NCBI RefSeq assembly: GCF_002220865.2
Contig: NZ_NHRJ02000022.1
Coordinates: 1,306 to 48,810, forward strand
From: Paenibacillus xerothermodurans
Lineage (GTDB): Bacteria; Bacillota; Bacilli; Paenibacillales; NBRC-103111
Reading direction: 5' to 3'
Length of the DNA: 47,505 nt
The notes under the pieces are model-generated. The model searched no databases. It saw only the letters and a list, made by a program, of their open reading frames with translations, and was not told where the DNA came from. Positions 24,477-33,610 of the stretch are shown in pieces (the first letter of the stretch is position 1; each line of letters opens with the position of its first letter). Position numbers and translations under genes: made by a program.

Positions 24477-25379
24477 CTATCTGTTCTCAGCCAGTTTTAC
24501 GCCTTCGATACTGCGTGCATCCAGTGCCTTTTTGACCTCAGCGTATAATTCCCGGGTCACGGCTGCTTGTGTATTGGGCTGGCACTCGACGATCGTCCTG
24601 ATCGTTATCTCGGATGTCCCTAGCGTCTGCACACCCAAAACCTCAGGCGGCTTCACCATGCTGACGTTGGTTTCATAGATTCGCATCACGGTCTCACGTA
24701 AAATTTCCATCGCCTCATCAATATCGGACTCGTACGCTATGTTGACATCCACGATGGCTATCGAGTTGTTGAGAGAGAAATTCGTGACCTGCGCGATCGT
24801 ACCGTTCGGAATGAAATGCACTTCCCCTGTCCAGCTTTTCAGCTTAGTCACTCGCAGCCCTATTTCTTCTACGGTTCCTTTGAACGTCCCTATCTGAACA
24901 ACGTCTCCTACCGCAAATTGATCTTCAAATATAATGAAAAAGCCCGTGATAACATCCTTCACCAAGCTCTGTGCTCCAAAACCAATGGCAAGACCGACAA
25001 CACCTGCTCCCGCTAAAATCGGCTCCAGTCGGATACCGAATTGGTTCAGGATCATCAAAATCATGATGAAGTTTACCACATAGGACATAATATTTCCTAA
25101 TAATTTACCTATCGTTGTCGTGCGGCGAACATCCAGCTGCAATCTGCCTTTTTGTCGGGACACCAGCACATGGTCTAACGCCTTAGTGCCTGCCTTAATA
25201 ATAAGACGCGCGGCCAAAAAAATCAGAATAACCTTTATTGCTGTAAACAAATAATTGCTCCATACCGCCGGATCTGAAAAATAATCCACGATGCTTTGCT
25301 GCATTTGAGCCCAAGCCATTGAGATTGATTCCATGTCTACCTTTTCCCCTAAAATTAAAGTTTCCCAGCTGCTATCCAT
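24477..25379 (-). CDS. MscS-family mechanosensitive channel
   Basis: 300 aa. About three membrane helices (around 38-60, 92-115, 120-142), then the pore-lining segment with GAGVVGLAIGFGAQSLVKDV, and the cytoplasmic MscS beta domain (FIIFEDQFAVGDVVQIGTFK, VEEIGLRVTKLKSWTGEVHF, then IPNGTIAQVTNFS). It should open under membrane tension to release solutes at osmotic downshock. AAGGTGG lies seven bases upstream of the ATG. Resembles the small-conductance YkuT/YhdY group; exact paralogue not assigned. Confidence 0.95.
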   Translation of the reverse strand: MDSSWETLILGEKVDMESISMAWAQMQQSIVDYFSDPAVWSNYLFTAIKVILIFLAARLIIKAGTKALDHVLVSRQKGRLQLDVRRTTTIGKLLGNIMSYVVNFIMILMILNQFGIRLEPILAGAGVVGLAIGFGAQSLVKDVITGFFIIFEDQFAVGDVVQIGTFKGTVEEIGLRVTKLKSWTGEVHFIPNGTIAQVTNFSLNNSIAIVDVNIAYESDIDEAMEILRETVMRIYETNVSMVKPPEVLGVQTLGTSEITIRTIVECQPNTQAAVTRELYAEVKKALDARSIEGVKLAENR

Positions 25380-25391
25380 GTTGTGACCACC

Positions 25392-25634
25392 TTACGCTTC
25401 CATCGTAACATATTCGTTGTCCTTTTTGAAATATATGCCCCGGATCTCTATTTTTTCTTCTGCCACGATTTCTTTCACACGTTCATAATCTTCTCTGGGA
25501 AATTGAAGCGAGAGCGCACAGCCTGCAGTCACCTCTTTCGGTGTCGGGCAGATATCATTCTCAATTTCTGCATAATCGAGTAGCATTTCAGCCCTGATCG
25601 CCTGTTGTGTGGAGTCAAATGCCATTAACAGCAT
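25392..25634 (-). CDS. DUF3343 (putative Se/S carrier-like) protein
   Basis: 80 aa from the ATG at 25634 (MLLMAFDSTQQAIRAE), with AGGGGG ten bases upstream; a TTG three codons earlier overlaps the site. The cysteine pattern ICPTPKEVTAGCALSLQF is that of DUF3343, often described as a sulfur or selenium carrier-like family. Followed after 12 bases by the MscS-family gene. A cysteine desulfurase lies 1.3 kb upstream on the same strand, with yyaC and DUF4446 between. Function inferred only from family. Confidence 0.85.
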   Translation of the reverse strand: MLLMAFDSTQQAIRAEMLLDYAEIENDICPTPKEVTAGCALSLQFPREDYERVKEIVAEEKIEIRGIYFKKDNEYVTMEA

Positions 25635-25742
25635 GCCGCCCAAGCCCCCTCTTATATTTGAAAGTTCACGTATAAATCAACCTTTGTTTCCGTATACTAG
25701 TAGAAATTGTTTTTAGCACATTAAGTATACGGGGGCAATTAT

Positions 25743-26360
25743 ATGAATCTTTCCTTTCAAAGAGACGCAAAAAACACGAGAGATTTCGAAGCTTTGAAGG
25801 TTCCTCATACCGACAACAACATTGTTGGTTTACTGGCCGATAGGCTCCTGAAAATATTGGGCTGCATTAACAACGACCGACCGATAATCATCGTTTGCGT
25901 CGGCACCGACCGCTCCACCGGCGACGCCCTTGGGCCTCTCGTTGGCTCCCATCTCAAAAAATACAGCTTGGATTCATTAAATTTATACGGCACATTGGAC
26001 AACCCGGTACATGCCATGAATCTTAAAGAAACGATCACCATAATTAATGACACTTATAAGAACCCATTTATTGTTGCAGTGGACGCATGCCTCGGCCAGC
26101 TGACAAGCGTTGGCTGCATTCAAATAGGCAGCGGGCCGGTGAGACCCGGCGCCGGTGTGAATAAAGAGCTTCCACCTGTCGGGGACATTCACATCACAGG
26201 CATAGTGAATGTGGGAGGTTTCATGGAATACTTCGTACTGCAAAACACACGGCTGAGCTTGGTCATCAATATGGCTGAAGTGATAGCACGAGCGTTTTAT
26301 GTAGCAATCAGTACCTTGCAGCGCAGAGCTGCATCTACTTCTTTTGCAAACATTGATTGA
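25743..26360 (+). CDS. yyaC: Spore protease-related protein YyaC
   Basis: 205 aa. DUF1256 family, with the germination-protease-like core VCVGTDRSTGDALGPLVGSH and VAVDACLGQLTSVG, then a Gly-rich loop PVRPGAGVNKELPPVGDIHI. Known from sporulating Firmicutes and forespore-expressed in Bacillus; exact substrate not established. It opposes the neighbouring genes. GGGGG stands seven bases before the ATG. Its last 26 bases overlap the DUF4446 end tail to tail. No match to a sporulation sigma promoter was clear enough to call. Confidence 0.93.
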   Translation: MNLSFQRDAKNTRDFEALKVPHTDNNIVGLLADRLLKILGCINNDRPIIIVCVGTDRSTGDALGPLVGSHLKKYSLDSLNLYGTLDNPVHAMNLKETITIINDTYKNPFIVAVDACLGQLTSVGCIQIGSGPVRPGAGVNKELPPVGDIHITGIVNVGGFMEYFVLQNTRLSLVINMAEVIARAFYVAISTLQRRAASTSFANID

Positions 26361-26829
26361 TAGCTTCTTTCTCCTCAGGTGAAAGTGTGTATGTAGACTC
26401 TCCACGCAACAAAGGTTTCGCATAGACATACGTTTCATCGCGATTGTGAATGCCTGTTATGACAATGCCATCCCGATTATCGTCAATAAAAGCCAGCGAG
26501 AAGCTCAGGTCGCTGCCGCTACCGGCGAAGGCATTGTACCTGTGAATCCCCACGTGGGACTTCATGTGCTGCAATCGCTCTGCAAAAGCACGCACCTGTA
26601 CTAACGCCTGATTCGTTTTTTCATCCAAGGAGGCCGTTCTTTCCTGGATTTCAATGAGCGCGTCCTCTATATTCATATTCCCGTTACCATTCATCATCAC
26701 CGTATACTGTCTTCTCAGTTTATTCAGCTTACCCCATACAATGAACAATACAACCAAAACAATCACCATAATCGCCGTTGTTCCAAGCAATAACAATCGG
26801 ATATCTAACAACTCTAGTATGCCCTCCAA
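26335..26829 (-). CDS. DUF4446 membrane-anchored protein
   Basis: 164 aa. One N-terminal membrane helix (about 11-33), a coiled-coil-like region (about 55-90, IEDALIEIQERTASLDEKTN), and a conserved C-terminal domain with HVGIHRYNAFAGSGSDLSFS and NRDETYVYAKPL. Matches DUF4446, a Firmicutes family of unknown function found near parA/parB. Starts 70 bases after the desulfurase stop, so possibly co-transcribed; its end overlaps yyaC on the other strand. Confidence 0.9.
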   Translation of the reverse strand: MEGILELLDIRLLLLGTTAIMVIVLVVLFIVWGKLNKLRRQYTVMMNGNGNMNIEDALIEIQERTASLDEKTNQALVQVRAFAERLQHMKSHVGIHRYNAFAGSGSDLSFSLAFIDDNRDGIVITGIHNRDETYVYAKPLLRGESTYTLSPEEKEAINQCLQKK

Positions 26830-26898
26830 CTCTCCGTACCCCCTGTTTTCTTTGCTCTGCGATTATTACACTGTGGCGCTTCTTGCTAGCCCGGAGCC

Positions 26899-28056
26899 CT
26901 ATCCCAAATGTTTGGCGATTTCCCGAACAGCTGTGATCAACCGGTCCACCTCTTCGTCGGAAGTGTAATAACCAACGCTCGCCCGTACAGCACCACGATC
27001 CATAGTGCCCGCCGTTGCGTGGGCTAATGGGGTACAATGGTACCCGGCTCTTACCGCTATTTGAAAAGATTGATCCAATATGAAGGCAACCTCAGAAGAA
27101 TCGGCTTGATGGACGTTAAATGACACGATACCGGTTTTATCCCGCCCGAGTTGTGGCCCAAGCACAGTTACACCGTTGGTAGACATCAGCGCATCCATAA
27201 TTCTTTGCGTATGATTCCATTCTCTTTTGTGAATTTGTTCCACGGTTTCGTGAAGAACAAACTTAACGCCTTCGTTGAGGCCGGCAATACCCACCGTGTT
27301 CTGAGTACCCGACTCATATCGATCAGGCCGGACTGTGGGCTGCTCTATCGCTTCCGATTGACTTCCTGTCCCTCCATAAAGCAGCGGTGTCAGCTCGAGA
27401 TCTGGCGCCACGTACAAACCTCCCGTTCCCTGCGGCCCCAACAGCCCCTTGTGTCCAGGAAATGCAAGCATATCGATTCCCATTTGTACCACATCGACCT
27501 CTAATGTGCCGGCAGTTTGAGCGGCGTCCACCAGTAGACGTATTTTCCTGTCCCTGCAGAGCTGACCGAGCTCTGCCACCGGCAGAATGCTGCCCAACAG
27601 ATTTGAGCTGTGTGAGCACACCATAAGAGTCGTTTCAGGCCTTATCGCATCTCTGACTTCATCCACGGTAAGTGCGCCAGTTGAATCAGTGGCAACATAA
27701 GTTATGTGTATGCCCCTAGTTTGTTTGAGAAACTCAAGTGGACGTCTCACAGAATTGTGTTCAACAGCTGTGCAGACGACATGGTCCCCGGGCTTAACAA
27801 ATCCCAGGATCGCCTGATTCAACGCCATAGTCGTGTTTAACGTAAAGGAAATGTCATTCGGGTTTTTAATCCGAAACAACTTAGCCAAATTTCTTCGCGC
27901 TTCAAATAACGTTCGGCTGGCCTGCACAGCCATCCGATGGCTTCCCCTCCCCGGATTTGCAGCATAATGCAGCATCACATCCTGCATCGCAGATACAACC
28001 TCTGGCGGTTTCGGCCAAGACGAGGCTGCATGGTCAAAGTACGCTGTCTCCATCAT
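26899..28056 (-). CDS. Cysteine desulfurase family protein (class V aminotransferase)
   Basis: 385 aa from the first of two adjacent ATGs (28056, 28053), just after GGAGGAGGG; an in-frame extension to 28107 is unlikely. PLP-dependent fold: AYFDHAASSWPKPPEV at the start, the PLP lysine in FPGHKGLLGPQG, and the active cysteine in RAGYHCTPLAH. It would remove sulfur from cysteine for delivery to acceptors. The sequence is of the SufS/CsdB-like type that occurs as a lone gene, without an IscU/SufU neighbour here. A long hairpin sits immediately upstream of its ribosome-binding site. The DUF3343 carrier-like gene nearby may be an acceptor (inference). Confidence 0.92.
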   Translation of the reverse strand: MMETAYFDHAASSWPKPPEVVSAMQDVMLHYAANPGRGSHRMAVQASRTLFEARRNLAKLFRIKNPNDISFTLNTTMALNQAILGFVKPGDHVVCTAVEHNSVRRPLEFLKQTRGIHITYVATDSTGALTVDEVRDAIRPETTLMVCSHSSNLLGSILPVAELGQLCRDRKIRLLVDAAQTAGTLEVDVVQMGIDMLAFPGHKGLLGPQGTGGLYVAPDLELTPLLYGGTGSQSEAIEQPTVRPDRYESGTQNTVGIAGLNEGVKFVLHETVEQIHKREWNHTQRIMDALMSTNGVTVLGPQLGRDKTGIVSFNVHQADSSEVAFILDQSFQIAVRAGYHCTPLAHATAGTMDRGAVRASVGYYTSDEEVDRLITAVREIAKHLG

Positions 28057-28071
28057 TTTCCCTCCTCCACG

Positions 28072-28123
28072 AAAAGTAGCATACCTGGTCTGCCTTAAGA
28101 AAGGCAATAATCAGGTATGCTAC
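28072..28123 (-). terminator. Strong hairpin between parB and the desulfurase gene
   Basis: Perfect 12-bp arms GTAGCATACCTG and CAGGTATGCTAC (28076-28087, 28112-28123) with an inner TGCC/GGCA stem. On the minus strand TTTTC follows. It can terminate parA-parB transcription; it ends only a few bases before the desulfurase ribosome-binding site, so it could also act as an attenuator of that gene. Confidence 0.75.
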
Positions 28124-28168
28124 ATTTTAACTATCAGCGTTTTTCCTTCTTTCCGAGCTATCGTAAAG

Positions 28169-29023
28169 TTAAGAGATTTTTCCCTGCAGCAATTCCAGTA
28201 GACGATCCAAATCATCTTTTGAATAATAAAGAAGCTCAATCTTCCCTTTGTTATTGCTGTGTTTTATTTTCACGGTAGTTCTGTATACTTCCCGCAGACT
28301 TTCTTCCAGCTGATTGATATATGGATCCTTCTTTTTGGATTTCAACACCGGCTTTTTTTGATCGGTCTTATCCTCAAGTTTCTTTACTTCCTCTTCGAGC
28401 TCCCGTACGCTCCATTGCTCTTTAATCGCCAGTTCGGCTAACGCCTTAATTGATTTAGGATCCTTTAAGCCAATTATCGCTTTCGCGTGTCCCATCGACA
28501 ATGTTCCACGTGAAACATATTGCTTAACGTCTTCAGGCAAATTCAATAACCGCAAAAAATTGGCGATGTGGGATCGACTCTTACCTACCTTCGCCGACAG
28601 TTCTTCCTGAGTCAAAGAGAATTGATCAATTAGGGCTTGATATGCCACCGCGATCTCCATGGCGTTAAGATCTTCGCGTTGTACATTCTCAATTAAGGCG
28701 ATCTCCATTACTTGTTGATCCGATAGTTTTTTCACAACAGCGGAAATCGTAGCCATGCCACACACTTGTGATGCTCTATAACGGCGCTCGCCAGCTATAA
28801 TTTCATAACCCTTCAACACGGTTCTCACAATGATCGGTTGAATAATGCCGTGCTGTTGTATAGAAGCAGCTAGTTCATTGATGGAGTCGTCATTGAATGT
28901 CCGTCTCGGTTGATAAGGGTTCGGTCTCAGCTGCGAAAGTGGGATTTCGACCACCTTGTCGTCCTCATTGATGCTGAGTGCCGGCAGCAACGCATCCAAG
29001 CCTTTACCTAGTCGTTTACTCAT
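28169..29023 (-). CDS. parB: Chromosome-partitioning protein ParB (Spo0J)
   Basis: 284 aa. N-terminal ParB/CTPase domain with QLRPNPYQPRR, the arginine motif GERRYRA and the ENVQRE element; a helix-turn-helix LTQEELSAKVGKSRSHIANF for parS binding; and a charged linker leading to the C-terminal dimer domain. It loads on parS near oriC, spreads as a CTP-switched clamp, recruits SMC and regulates ParA. Start overlaps the parA stop by four bases. A parS site lies within the gene itself. The hairpin at 28072-28123 follows. Confidence 0.97.
   Translation of the reverse strand: MSKRLGKGLDALLPALSINEDDKVVEIPLSQLRPNPYQPRRTFNDDSINELAASIQQHGIIQPIIVRTVLKGYEIIAGERRYRASQVCGMATISAVVKKLSDQQVMEIALIENVQREDLNAMEIAVAYQALIDQFSLTQEELSAKVGKSRSHIANFLRLLNLPEDVKQYVSRGTLSMGHAKAIIGLKDPKSIKALAELAIKEQWSVRELEEEVKKLEDKTDQKKPVLKSKKKDPYINQLEESLREVYRTTVKIKHSNNKGKIELLYYSKDDLDRLLELLQGKIS
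28502..28517. other. parS site inside parB
   Basis: TGTTCCACGTGAAACA, a 16-bp near-palindrome matching the parS consensus. Lies in the parB coding region, as in Bacillus. Confidence 0.93.
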
Positions 29024-29778
29024 ATTGCCATCACTTCCTTCGCGAGCTCCATGTACACTTCCGCTCCCTTTGATCTCGGGTCGTAGGTGACAATCGATTG
29101 GCCGTGACTGGGAGCTTCACTCAATCTCACGTTACGCGGGATAATCGTTTGGTACACTTTTTGTTGAAAATACTTCTTCACTTCTTCGATCACTTGCATA
29201 CCAAGATTCGTCCTGGCATCAAACATCGTTAACAGCACACCCTCGATTTGCAGCGTGGTGTTCAAGTGTTTTTGCACTAGTCGTACCGTATTCAATAGCT
29301 GGCTCAAACCCTCTAAAGCATAATATTCACATTGGATGGGAATGATAACCGAATCTGATGCAGTGAGGGAATTCACAGTCAAAATACCCAATGACGGCGG
29401 GCAATCTATCAGAATATAGTCAAATAAATGTTTGACTAATTGCAGCGACTTCTTCAATCTCACTTCACGAGAAATCGTTGGTACCAGCTCTATTTCCGCA
29501 CCAGCCAATTGAATGGTGGCAGGTATAATCTTTAAGTTCGGGATCGCGGTCTCAACCATCGCATCCTTCGGATGTATATCATTGATAAGCACATCGTATA
29601 TGCAGTACACTACATCAGCCTTGTTCACCCCCACGCCGCTGGTCGTATTTCCCTGGGGATCAATATCAACTAGCAACACCTTTTTGCCTAGAGCTGCCAG
29701 AGATGCACCTAAGTTGACGGATGTTGTCGTCTTACCGACACCGCCCTTTTGATTCGTAATTGCAATGATCTTAGACAA
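29020..29778 (-). CDS. parA: Chromosome-partitioning ATPase ParA (Soj)
   Basis: 252 aa. Deviant Walker A KGGVGKTTTSVNLGA near the N-terminus (about 10-25), switch I region DIDPQGNTTSGVG, and DYILIDCPPSLG. It dimerises on ATP, binds DNA non-specifically, and with ParB segregates origins; in Bacillus it also regulates DnaA. Translation-coupled to parB. Its upstream 165 bases hold the terminator of noc. Confidence 0.98.
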   Translation of the reverse strand: MSKIIAITNQKGGVGKTTTSVNLGASLAALGKKVLLVDIDPQGNTTSGVGVNKADVVYCIYDVLINDIHPKDAMVETAIPNLKIIPATIQLAGAEIELVPTISREVRLKKSLQLVKHLFDYILIDCPPSLGILTVNSLTASDSVIIPIQCEYYALEGLSQLLNTVRLVQKHLNTTLQIEGVLLTMFDARTNLGMQVIEEVKKYFQQKVYQTIIPRNVRLSEAPSHGQSIVTYDPRSKGAEVYMELAKEVMAI

Positions 29779-29874
29779 TATTCATTTCACCTCAATAAAC
29801 ATACTTATAGCGACCTCAGAAGTGATTAGCTAGCATCAATATCTACCCGCTGACCTTAGCACTCGAAGGGTCAA

Positions 29875-29896
29875 GAAAAGCTCCTTTCACGGAGCT
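29875..29896 (-). terminator. Short terminator after noc
   Basis: AGCTCC (29891-29896 on the minus strand) pairs with GGAGCT (29879-29884) across a 6-base loop, followed by TTTTC. It lies about 50 bases past the noc stop. Short T run makes it moderate. Confidence 0.6.
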
Positions 29897-29944
29897 GAAT
29901 TCATGGCTATGCGGATGTGGTTTTTCTCTATCATACTACATTTG

Positions 29945-30760
29945 TTAGTTTTTTGGTATCTTGATTACGATCTCATAATGATCGGCGTAATCCTGTTCCG
30001 ATGTATTGATTTGTAAACCTGAAGATGTCACCATCTCCACGGACTGCCTGATTGTATTCAACGCCAAACGCACATCCTTGGAGAAAGACACACGCTTGGA
30101 CTTTTTGATTTTCACCGCTTCTTTCAGAAACTGAATCCTAGCCTCCGTCTGTTTTACATTCAGTTCCTTCGAGATAATATCCTCTAATACTTTAACTTGT
30201 AATTCTTCTTGATCCAACGCCAACAATGCGCGCGCATGTCTTTCTGTGATTTTCCGGTCCATCAAAGCTAGTTTTACAGGTTCACTTAAATGAATCAACC
30301 GAATTTTGTTCGCAATTGTCGATTGGCTCTTGCCCAATCGTTGCGCCAAACTTTCCTGAGTAAGATTATGTAGATCTATTAATTGTTGATAGGCAATGGC
30401 TTCCTCAATGGCGGTTAACCCTTCCCGCTGCAGATTCTCAATTAATGCGATTGAGGCCGCTTGGGAGTCGTTGAAATCACGAATAATGGCCGGTATCGTA
30501 TCGAGGCCGAGTTTTTTGACGGCCCTCCATCTACGTTCGCCGGCGATCAACTCAAACATGTTGTTTCTGACCCGAACAACTATCGGCTGTATCACGCCAT
30601 GCGTTTTGATGGTTTGACACAGTTCTTCAATGCGCTCATCATCAAAAATCGTCCTGGGTTGATAAGGGCTTGGAATAATATCATCGATAGAGATGTTTTT
30701 GATTTCATCCGAGGATGTTTTTTCCACGAACCCAAATAGTTTCGAGATCTGTTCCTTCAT
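29945..30760 (-). CDS. noc: Nucleoid occlusion protein Noc
   Basis: 271 aa from the ATG at 30760, with GGTGG seven bases upstream; a TTG one codon earlier is less likely. A ParB paralogue: [34 protein letters not shown] and the [23 protein letters not shown]. The N-terminus ([10 protein letters not shown]) is the amphipathic membrane-targeting type typical of Noc. Together with its place between rsmG and parA, this separates it from ParB. Noc binds its own sites around the chromosome and blocks FtsZ assembly over DNA. Confidence 0.94.
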   Translation of the reverse strand: MKEQISKLFGFVEKTSSDEIKNISIDDIIPSPYQPRTIFDDERIEELCQTIKTHGVIQPIVVRVRNNMFELIAGERRWRAVKKLGLDTIPAIIRDFNDSQAASIALIENLQREGLTAIEEAIAYQQLIDLHNLTQESLAQRLGKSQSTIANKIRLIHLSEPVKLALMDRKITERHARALLALDQEELQVKVLEDIISKELNVKQTEARIQFLKEAVKIKKSKRVSFSKDVRLALNTIRQSVEMVTSSGLQINTSEQDYADHYEIVIKIPKN

Positions 30761-30951
30761 CAATCTACCACCCGATCTTCTACGGTAAGTAAAATTTCTT
30801 TCTATTTAATTATAATTCTATAGAGGCGTTCAATTTCCTGCAAGGCTATCTGTCTTGAATGTTAATTATTATTCACACTTTTATTGCACGCGCTAAAACT
30901 AATGCCCTATGCGAATAGAGACCATGCACGTGGAGGCGTATTGCACTAAAT

Positions 30952-30967
30952 TGTTCCACGTGAAACA
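30952..30967. other. parS site between noc and rsmG
   Basis: TGTTCCACGTGAAACA, identical to the site in parB, ending one base before the rsmG stop codon on the minus strand. Second ParB loading site within 2.5 kb. Confidence 0.93.
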
Positions 30968-30968
30968 A

Positions 30969-31694
30969 TTAAACCAGAGGAGATTTCACCGGCGTGCCTG
31001 CTTTTCTCGGATACTTGGACGGAGTTCGACCTTGCTTTGAGATTACCACCAGGTGCCTGGTTGACTGCTCCACATCCGGCAGTTGGAATCGATATGTAGT
31101 CTCGTATTTTCCCTTTAATTCCTTCAAGCTATGAGCAGCTTCTCTTAGTTCCTCCTCGATTTCGTTGCCTTTCATAGCAACAAACCGTCCTCCGGCTTGG
31201 GTAAAAGGTAAACAGAATTCGCCGAGCACAGCTAGTCTTGCCACCGCTCGTGCTGTGACTAAATCATAATGATCACGATGCTCAGATAATCGGGCAACAT
31301 CCTCCGCCCTCCCGTGAACACAATTCACACCTTCGAGGCCCACTTCGCTCACCACATGCTTTAAAAACTGAATTCTTTTGTTTAACGAATCTACTATGGT
31401 CACTCTCAAATGAGGAAAAGCTATTTTCAACGGAATGCTAGGAAAGCCAGCGCCTGAACCGATGTCCGCCATCGTGTCAATGTTGTGCATAGCAATAAAA
31501 AAAGAGATGGAGAGCGAGTCGTAAAAATGCTTCACGTAGACTTGCTCTCTCTCTGTTATGCCGGTTAAATTCATCTTCTCATTCCATTGCACAAGTTCTT
31601 GGAAGTATGTTTCGAACTGTGCCAGTTGCAACTCAGATAGCGCAACATTATAGTTTCTTAGCTGTTGAACAAACTGTTCTTGTATATGATCCAT
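30969..31694 (-). CDS. rsmG: 16S rRNA (guanine527-N7)-methyltransferase RsmG
   Basis: 241 aa. Rossmann methyltransferase with SAM loop MADIGSGAGFPSIPLKIAFP (about 75-94) and the conserved TARAVARLAVLGEF and FVAMKGNEIEEEL. Methylates G527 in the 530 loop of 16S rRNA; loss is associated with low-level streptomycin resistance in other bacteria. Starts two bases from the mnmG stop and is co-transcribed with mnmE-mnmG. The parS site lies directly after its stop. Confidence 0.98.
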   Translation of the reverse strand: MDHIQEQFVQQLRNYNVALSELQLAQFETYFQELVQWNEKMNLTGITEREQVYVKHFYDSLSISFFIAMHNIDTMADIGSGAGFPSIPLKIAFPHLRVTIVDSLNKRIQFLKHVVSEVGLEGVNCVHGRAEDVARLSEHRDHYDLVTARAVARLAVLGEFCLPFTQAGGRFVAMKGNEIEEELREAAHSLKELKGKYETTYRFQLPDVEQSTRHLVVISKQGRTPSKYPRKAGTPVKSPLV

Positions 31695-31695
31695 A

Positions 31696-33582
31696 CTAAC
31701 CTCGTGCGGCCACGACTTTATTGTAATGTTCCAAGTAAACTAACAGAATGGAAATATCCGCTGGTGTCACGCCTGAGATACGGGACGCTTGGCCGATAGA
31801 GATTGGACGGATTTTGCTTAGCTTCTGCTTCGCCTCGGTAGCAATTCCATGCACATCATCGTAGACGATATCATATGGAATCTTCTTTTTCTCCATCTTG
31901 CGTAGACGATCTACTTGTGCCAGCTGTTTCTCGATGTAGCCAGCATACTTAACTTGAATCTCCACCTGTTCCATCATTTCCTCAGTCAGCTCGTTTGGTG
32001 CTGGAGAGATGGCATGTATGTGCGCGTATGTTACTTCAGGACGGCGCAGCAGCGAGATGAGATCGACCGCATTGTTAACCTCTGCACTACCCACCGCGGC
32101 GAGCATATCTTTTACCTCGGTCGGCTTTACTTTCGTTGTTTTCAAACGCTCAATTTCTTCTTCGACACGGCGAACTTTGTCTAAGAATCGCGCGTACCGC
32201 TGTTCCTGGATCAAGCCGATCTCATGCCCGATTGGAGTGAGACGCAAATCGGCGTTATCGTGTCTGAGAAGCAGCCGGTATTCCGCACGCGATGTCAACA
32301 AACGGTAAGGCTCATTTGTCCCCTTTGTCACGAGATCATCGATCAACACTCCGATGTAAGCTTGTGAGCGGTCCAGCACAAGTGCTTCTTCCCCCAATAC
32401 TTTTCTCGCGGCGTTGATTCCCGCCATAATTCCTTGACCTGCAGCTTCTTCATACCCGGACGTACCGTTGATTTGTCCAGCTGTAAACAGCCCTTCCACC
32501 ACTTTCGTTTCAAGCGAAGGTTTCAACTGAGTCGGCACCACGGCATCATATTCAATAGCATACCCTGTTCGCATCATTTCAACCTTTTCCAAACCAGGAA
32601 CGGAACGCAAGATTCCGAGTTGCACGTCTTCAGGCATACTGGTCGACAAACCTTGCACATAATACTCAGATGTATTGCGGCCTTCCGGTTCCAAAAAGAT
32701 TTGATGTTTCGGCTTATCACTAAAACGTACGATCTTGTCTTCAATCGAAGGACAATAGCGCGGACCGGTGCCTTCGATCGCTCCAGAAAACATCGGCGCA
32801 CGATGCAGGTTATCATTGATAATTTTGTGCGTTTCCTCAGATGTGTACGTCAACCAACAAGGCAGTTGATTCGGGATTGCGTCAGTCGTCTCGTACGAGA
32901 AAAACTTCGGCTTTTCATCACCGGGTTGAATTTCGGTTTTGCTAAAATCGATGGTATCTTTGTGCACACGAGGCGGCGTTCCTGTTTTAAACCGTACGAG
33001 CTCAAGCCCCAGATCACGCAAGGACTGCGACAACTTCACTGCCGGCTGCTGGTTGTTAGGACCGCTTTCATACATCAATTCACCCATGATGATTTTTCCG
33101 CGCAGGTAAGTCCCGGTGGTAACCACCACGGCCTTCGCCATGTAACGAGCGCCTGTTTTCGTGACAACACCTTTAATGACGCCATCTTCCACAATCAGTT
33201 CTTCCACCAAACCTTGTCGAAGAGTGAGCTTCGGCTCATTCTCCAGCGTTTGTTTCATTGTATGCTGATACAAAAATTTATCAGCTTGTGCTCGCAGCGC
33301 ATGAACAGCAGGGCCTTTCCCCGTGTTAAGCATACGCATTTGGATATAAGTCTTATCGATGTTACGTCCCATTTCTCCGCCGAGCGCGTCAATTTCACGC
33401 ACGACATGACCTTTCGCAGGGCCACCAATGGACGGATTACATGGCATAAAAGCAATCATATCCAAGTTGATCGTAATCATCAGCGTTTCACAGCCCATAC
33501 GTGCTGAAGCCAACGCAGCTTCAACGCCTGCGTGACCGGCTCCGACCACGATCACATCATATTCTCCTGCTGTATAGCTCAT
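31696..33582 (-). CDS. mnmG: tRNA uridine-5-carboxymethylaminomethyl modification enzyme MnmG
   Basis: 628 aa. FAD-binding N-terminus [17 protein letters not shown] (about 13-29), conserved [29 protein letters not shown] and [16 protein letters not shown]; a C-terminal helical domain for MnmE and tRNA binding. With MnmE it forms the (carboxymethyl)aminomethyl group at U34 of certain tRNAs. Follows mnmE by 28 bases. Confidence 0.99.
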   Translation of the reverse strand: MSYTAGEYDVIVVGAGHAGVEAALASARMGCETLMITINLDMIAFMPCNPSIGGPAKGHVVREIDALGGEMGRNIDKTYIQMRMLNTGKGPAVHALRAQADKFLYQHTMKQTLENEPKLTLRQGLVEELIVEDGVIKGVVTKTGARYMAKAVVVTTGTYLRGKIIMGELMYESGPNNQQPAVKLSQSLRDLGLELVRFKTGTPPRVHKDTIDFSKTEIQPGDEKPKFFSYETTDAIPNQLPCWLTYTSEETHKIINDNLHRAPMFSGAIEGTGPRYCPSIEDKIVRFSDKPKHQIFLEPEGRNTSEYYVQGLSTSMPEDVQLGILRSVPGLEKVEMMRTGYAIEYDAVVPTQLKPSLETKVVEGLFTAGQINGTSGYEEAAGQGIMAGINAARKVLGEEALVLDRSQAYIGVLIDDLVTKGTNEPYRLLTSRAEYRLLLRHDNADLRLTPIGHEIGLIQEQRYARFLDKVRRVEEEIERLKTTKVKPTEVKDMLAAVGSAEVNNAVDLISLLRRPEVTYAHIHAISPAPNELTEEMMEQVEIQVKYAGYIEKQLAQVDRLRKMEKKKIPYDIVYDDVHGIATEAKQKLSKIRPISIGQASRISGVTPADISILLVYLEHYNKVVAARG

Positions 33583-33610
33583 GATCGCTACCTCCTCAAT
33601 TCATAAAATA

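Noticed and set aside
24547-24560. Second possible Noc site (AATTCCCGGGTCAC) in the MscS-family gene
   Set aside because: Too many mismatches in the outer positions to support a call.
32434-33507. 357-codon plus-strand frame inside mnmG
   Set aside because: Fully antisense to mnmG with His/Arg/Phe-rich composition; a long shadow frame.
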